Part shown: piece by piece, positions 7,074 to 7,208 of the stretch
Layout: each line of letters opens with the position of its first letter
How positions within the stretch are numbered: the first letter of the stretch is position 1
NCBI RefSeq assembly: GCF_040151475.1
Contig: NZ_JBDKWG010000008.1
Span: forward strand, 1-7,208
DNA: 7,208 nucleotides
Direction of reading: 5' to 3'
From: CAXBNB01 sp040151475
Lineage (GTDB): Bacteria; Bacteroidota; Bacteroidia; Cytophagales; Cyclobacteriaceae
Translations under genes and position numbers: made by a program
The notes under the pieces: generated by a model
The model's input: the letters and a program-made list of their open reading frames with translations, nothing else
Database searches by the model: none
Told to the model about the DNA's origin: nothing

Positions 7074-7208
7074 ATCGAGTAGATGGCCAGTGAGCAAATA
7101 GCCCACTGGTGCACCTCTCACACCACCGTACGTACGGGTCTCGTATACGGCGGTTCATCGAATCGAAGGTTGCGTATTCTGGTAGTAGGAAAGCATTGAT
7201 TCATACCC
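7074..7208 (-). mobile_element. Group II intron, 3' end with domains V and VI (partial, continues right of window)
   Basis: On the minus strand this is the terminal part of a group II intron. It holds the catalytic domain V, then GTGTGAGAGG, then a domain VI hairpin with a perfect 6-bp stem (7104-7109 with 7087-7092), ending CTACTCGAT at about 7074-7082 with the AY 3' terminus expected of these introns. The reverse transcriptase gene would lie beyond 7208. Its last codons could reach into the window, because one minus frame stays open from the edge to a TGA at 7155-7157, but so short a tail cannot be identified. The intron is opposite to the Wadjet operon and has the same orientation as the intron 5' end at the left edge. 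Confidence 0.85.
7122..7154 (-). ncRNA. Group II intron domain V (catalytic hairpin)
   Basis: Minus-strand bases 7154-7146 (ACCGCCGTA) pair with 7130-7122 (TACGGTGGT) to give a 9-bp lower stem with one G-T wobble. A two-base bulge (7132-7131, CG) separates it from an upper stem TACG/CGTA (7145-7142 with 7136-7133) capped by a short loop. The two-base bulge and the CGC triad in the lower stem (7152-7150) are the standard signature of group II domain V, which coordinates the catalytic metals for splicing. The geometry is intact, so the intron end looks functional. Confidence 0.85.

Noticed and set aside
6961..7158. A 65-codon minus-strand open frame beginning MNRRIRDPYVRW
   Set aside because: It is a read-through of the intron's domains V and VI and the exon beyond; the bases are explained by RNA structure, and the frame crosses the splice site.
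1..7208. CRISPR array, tRNA or rRNA
   Set aside because: No regularly spaced direct repeats, no cloverleaf with a T-arm GTTCRA box in a tRNA-like setting, and no rRNA-like sequence were found.

Overview
The window is a complete four-gene Wadjet-type anti-plasmid defence operon (jetA-jetB-jetC-jetD, plus strand, about 375 to 6952). On each side it is bounded by an end of a group II intron lying on the opposite strand. The AT-rich coding sequence, Lys/Glu/Asn/Ile-rich proteins, near absence of Shine-Dalgarno sequences and the style of the flanking repeats suggest a Bacteroidota host. That is an inference: no taxonomic marker gene is present.

Layout. Positions 1-136 look like the 5' end and first domain-I hairpins of a group II intron that starts near 136 and runs leftward out of the window. 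Positions 142-251 hold a long imperfect inverted repeat, attC-like in shape, directly beside that intron's 5' splice site. Positions 252-374 are a non-coding leader. Then come jetA (DUF3375, MukF/kleisin-like), jetB (DUF4194, MukE-like), jetC (SMC/MukB-like ATPase) and jetD (DUF3322-DUF2220, Toprim nuclease). They are packed with 4-, 17- and 4-base overlaps, so they are almost certainly one translationally coupled transcript. Positions 6953-7074 are non-coding with a weak secondary structure. Positions 7075-7208 hold domains V and VI of a group II intron, again on the minus strand, whose body continues rightward out of the window.

How the genes work together (known for the Wadjet family): JetA, JetB and JetC form a MukBEF-like SMC complex that loads on DNA and extrudes loops. 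On small closed circles it completes extrusion and licenses JetD to cut, which removes plasmids. All key motifs are visible here: Walker A, signature and Walker B in JetC, and the Glu and DxD acidic residues of the Toprim fold in JetD. The system therefore looks intact.

The less ordinary part is the setting. When the exon side of the right intron end is joined to the exon side of the left intron end, the two sequences complete the outer arm of the inverted repeat at 142-251. This implies either two introns inserted at the same position in two copies of one repeat flanking the operon, or one intron in a circular or tandem Wadjet cassette.
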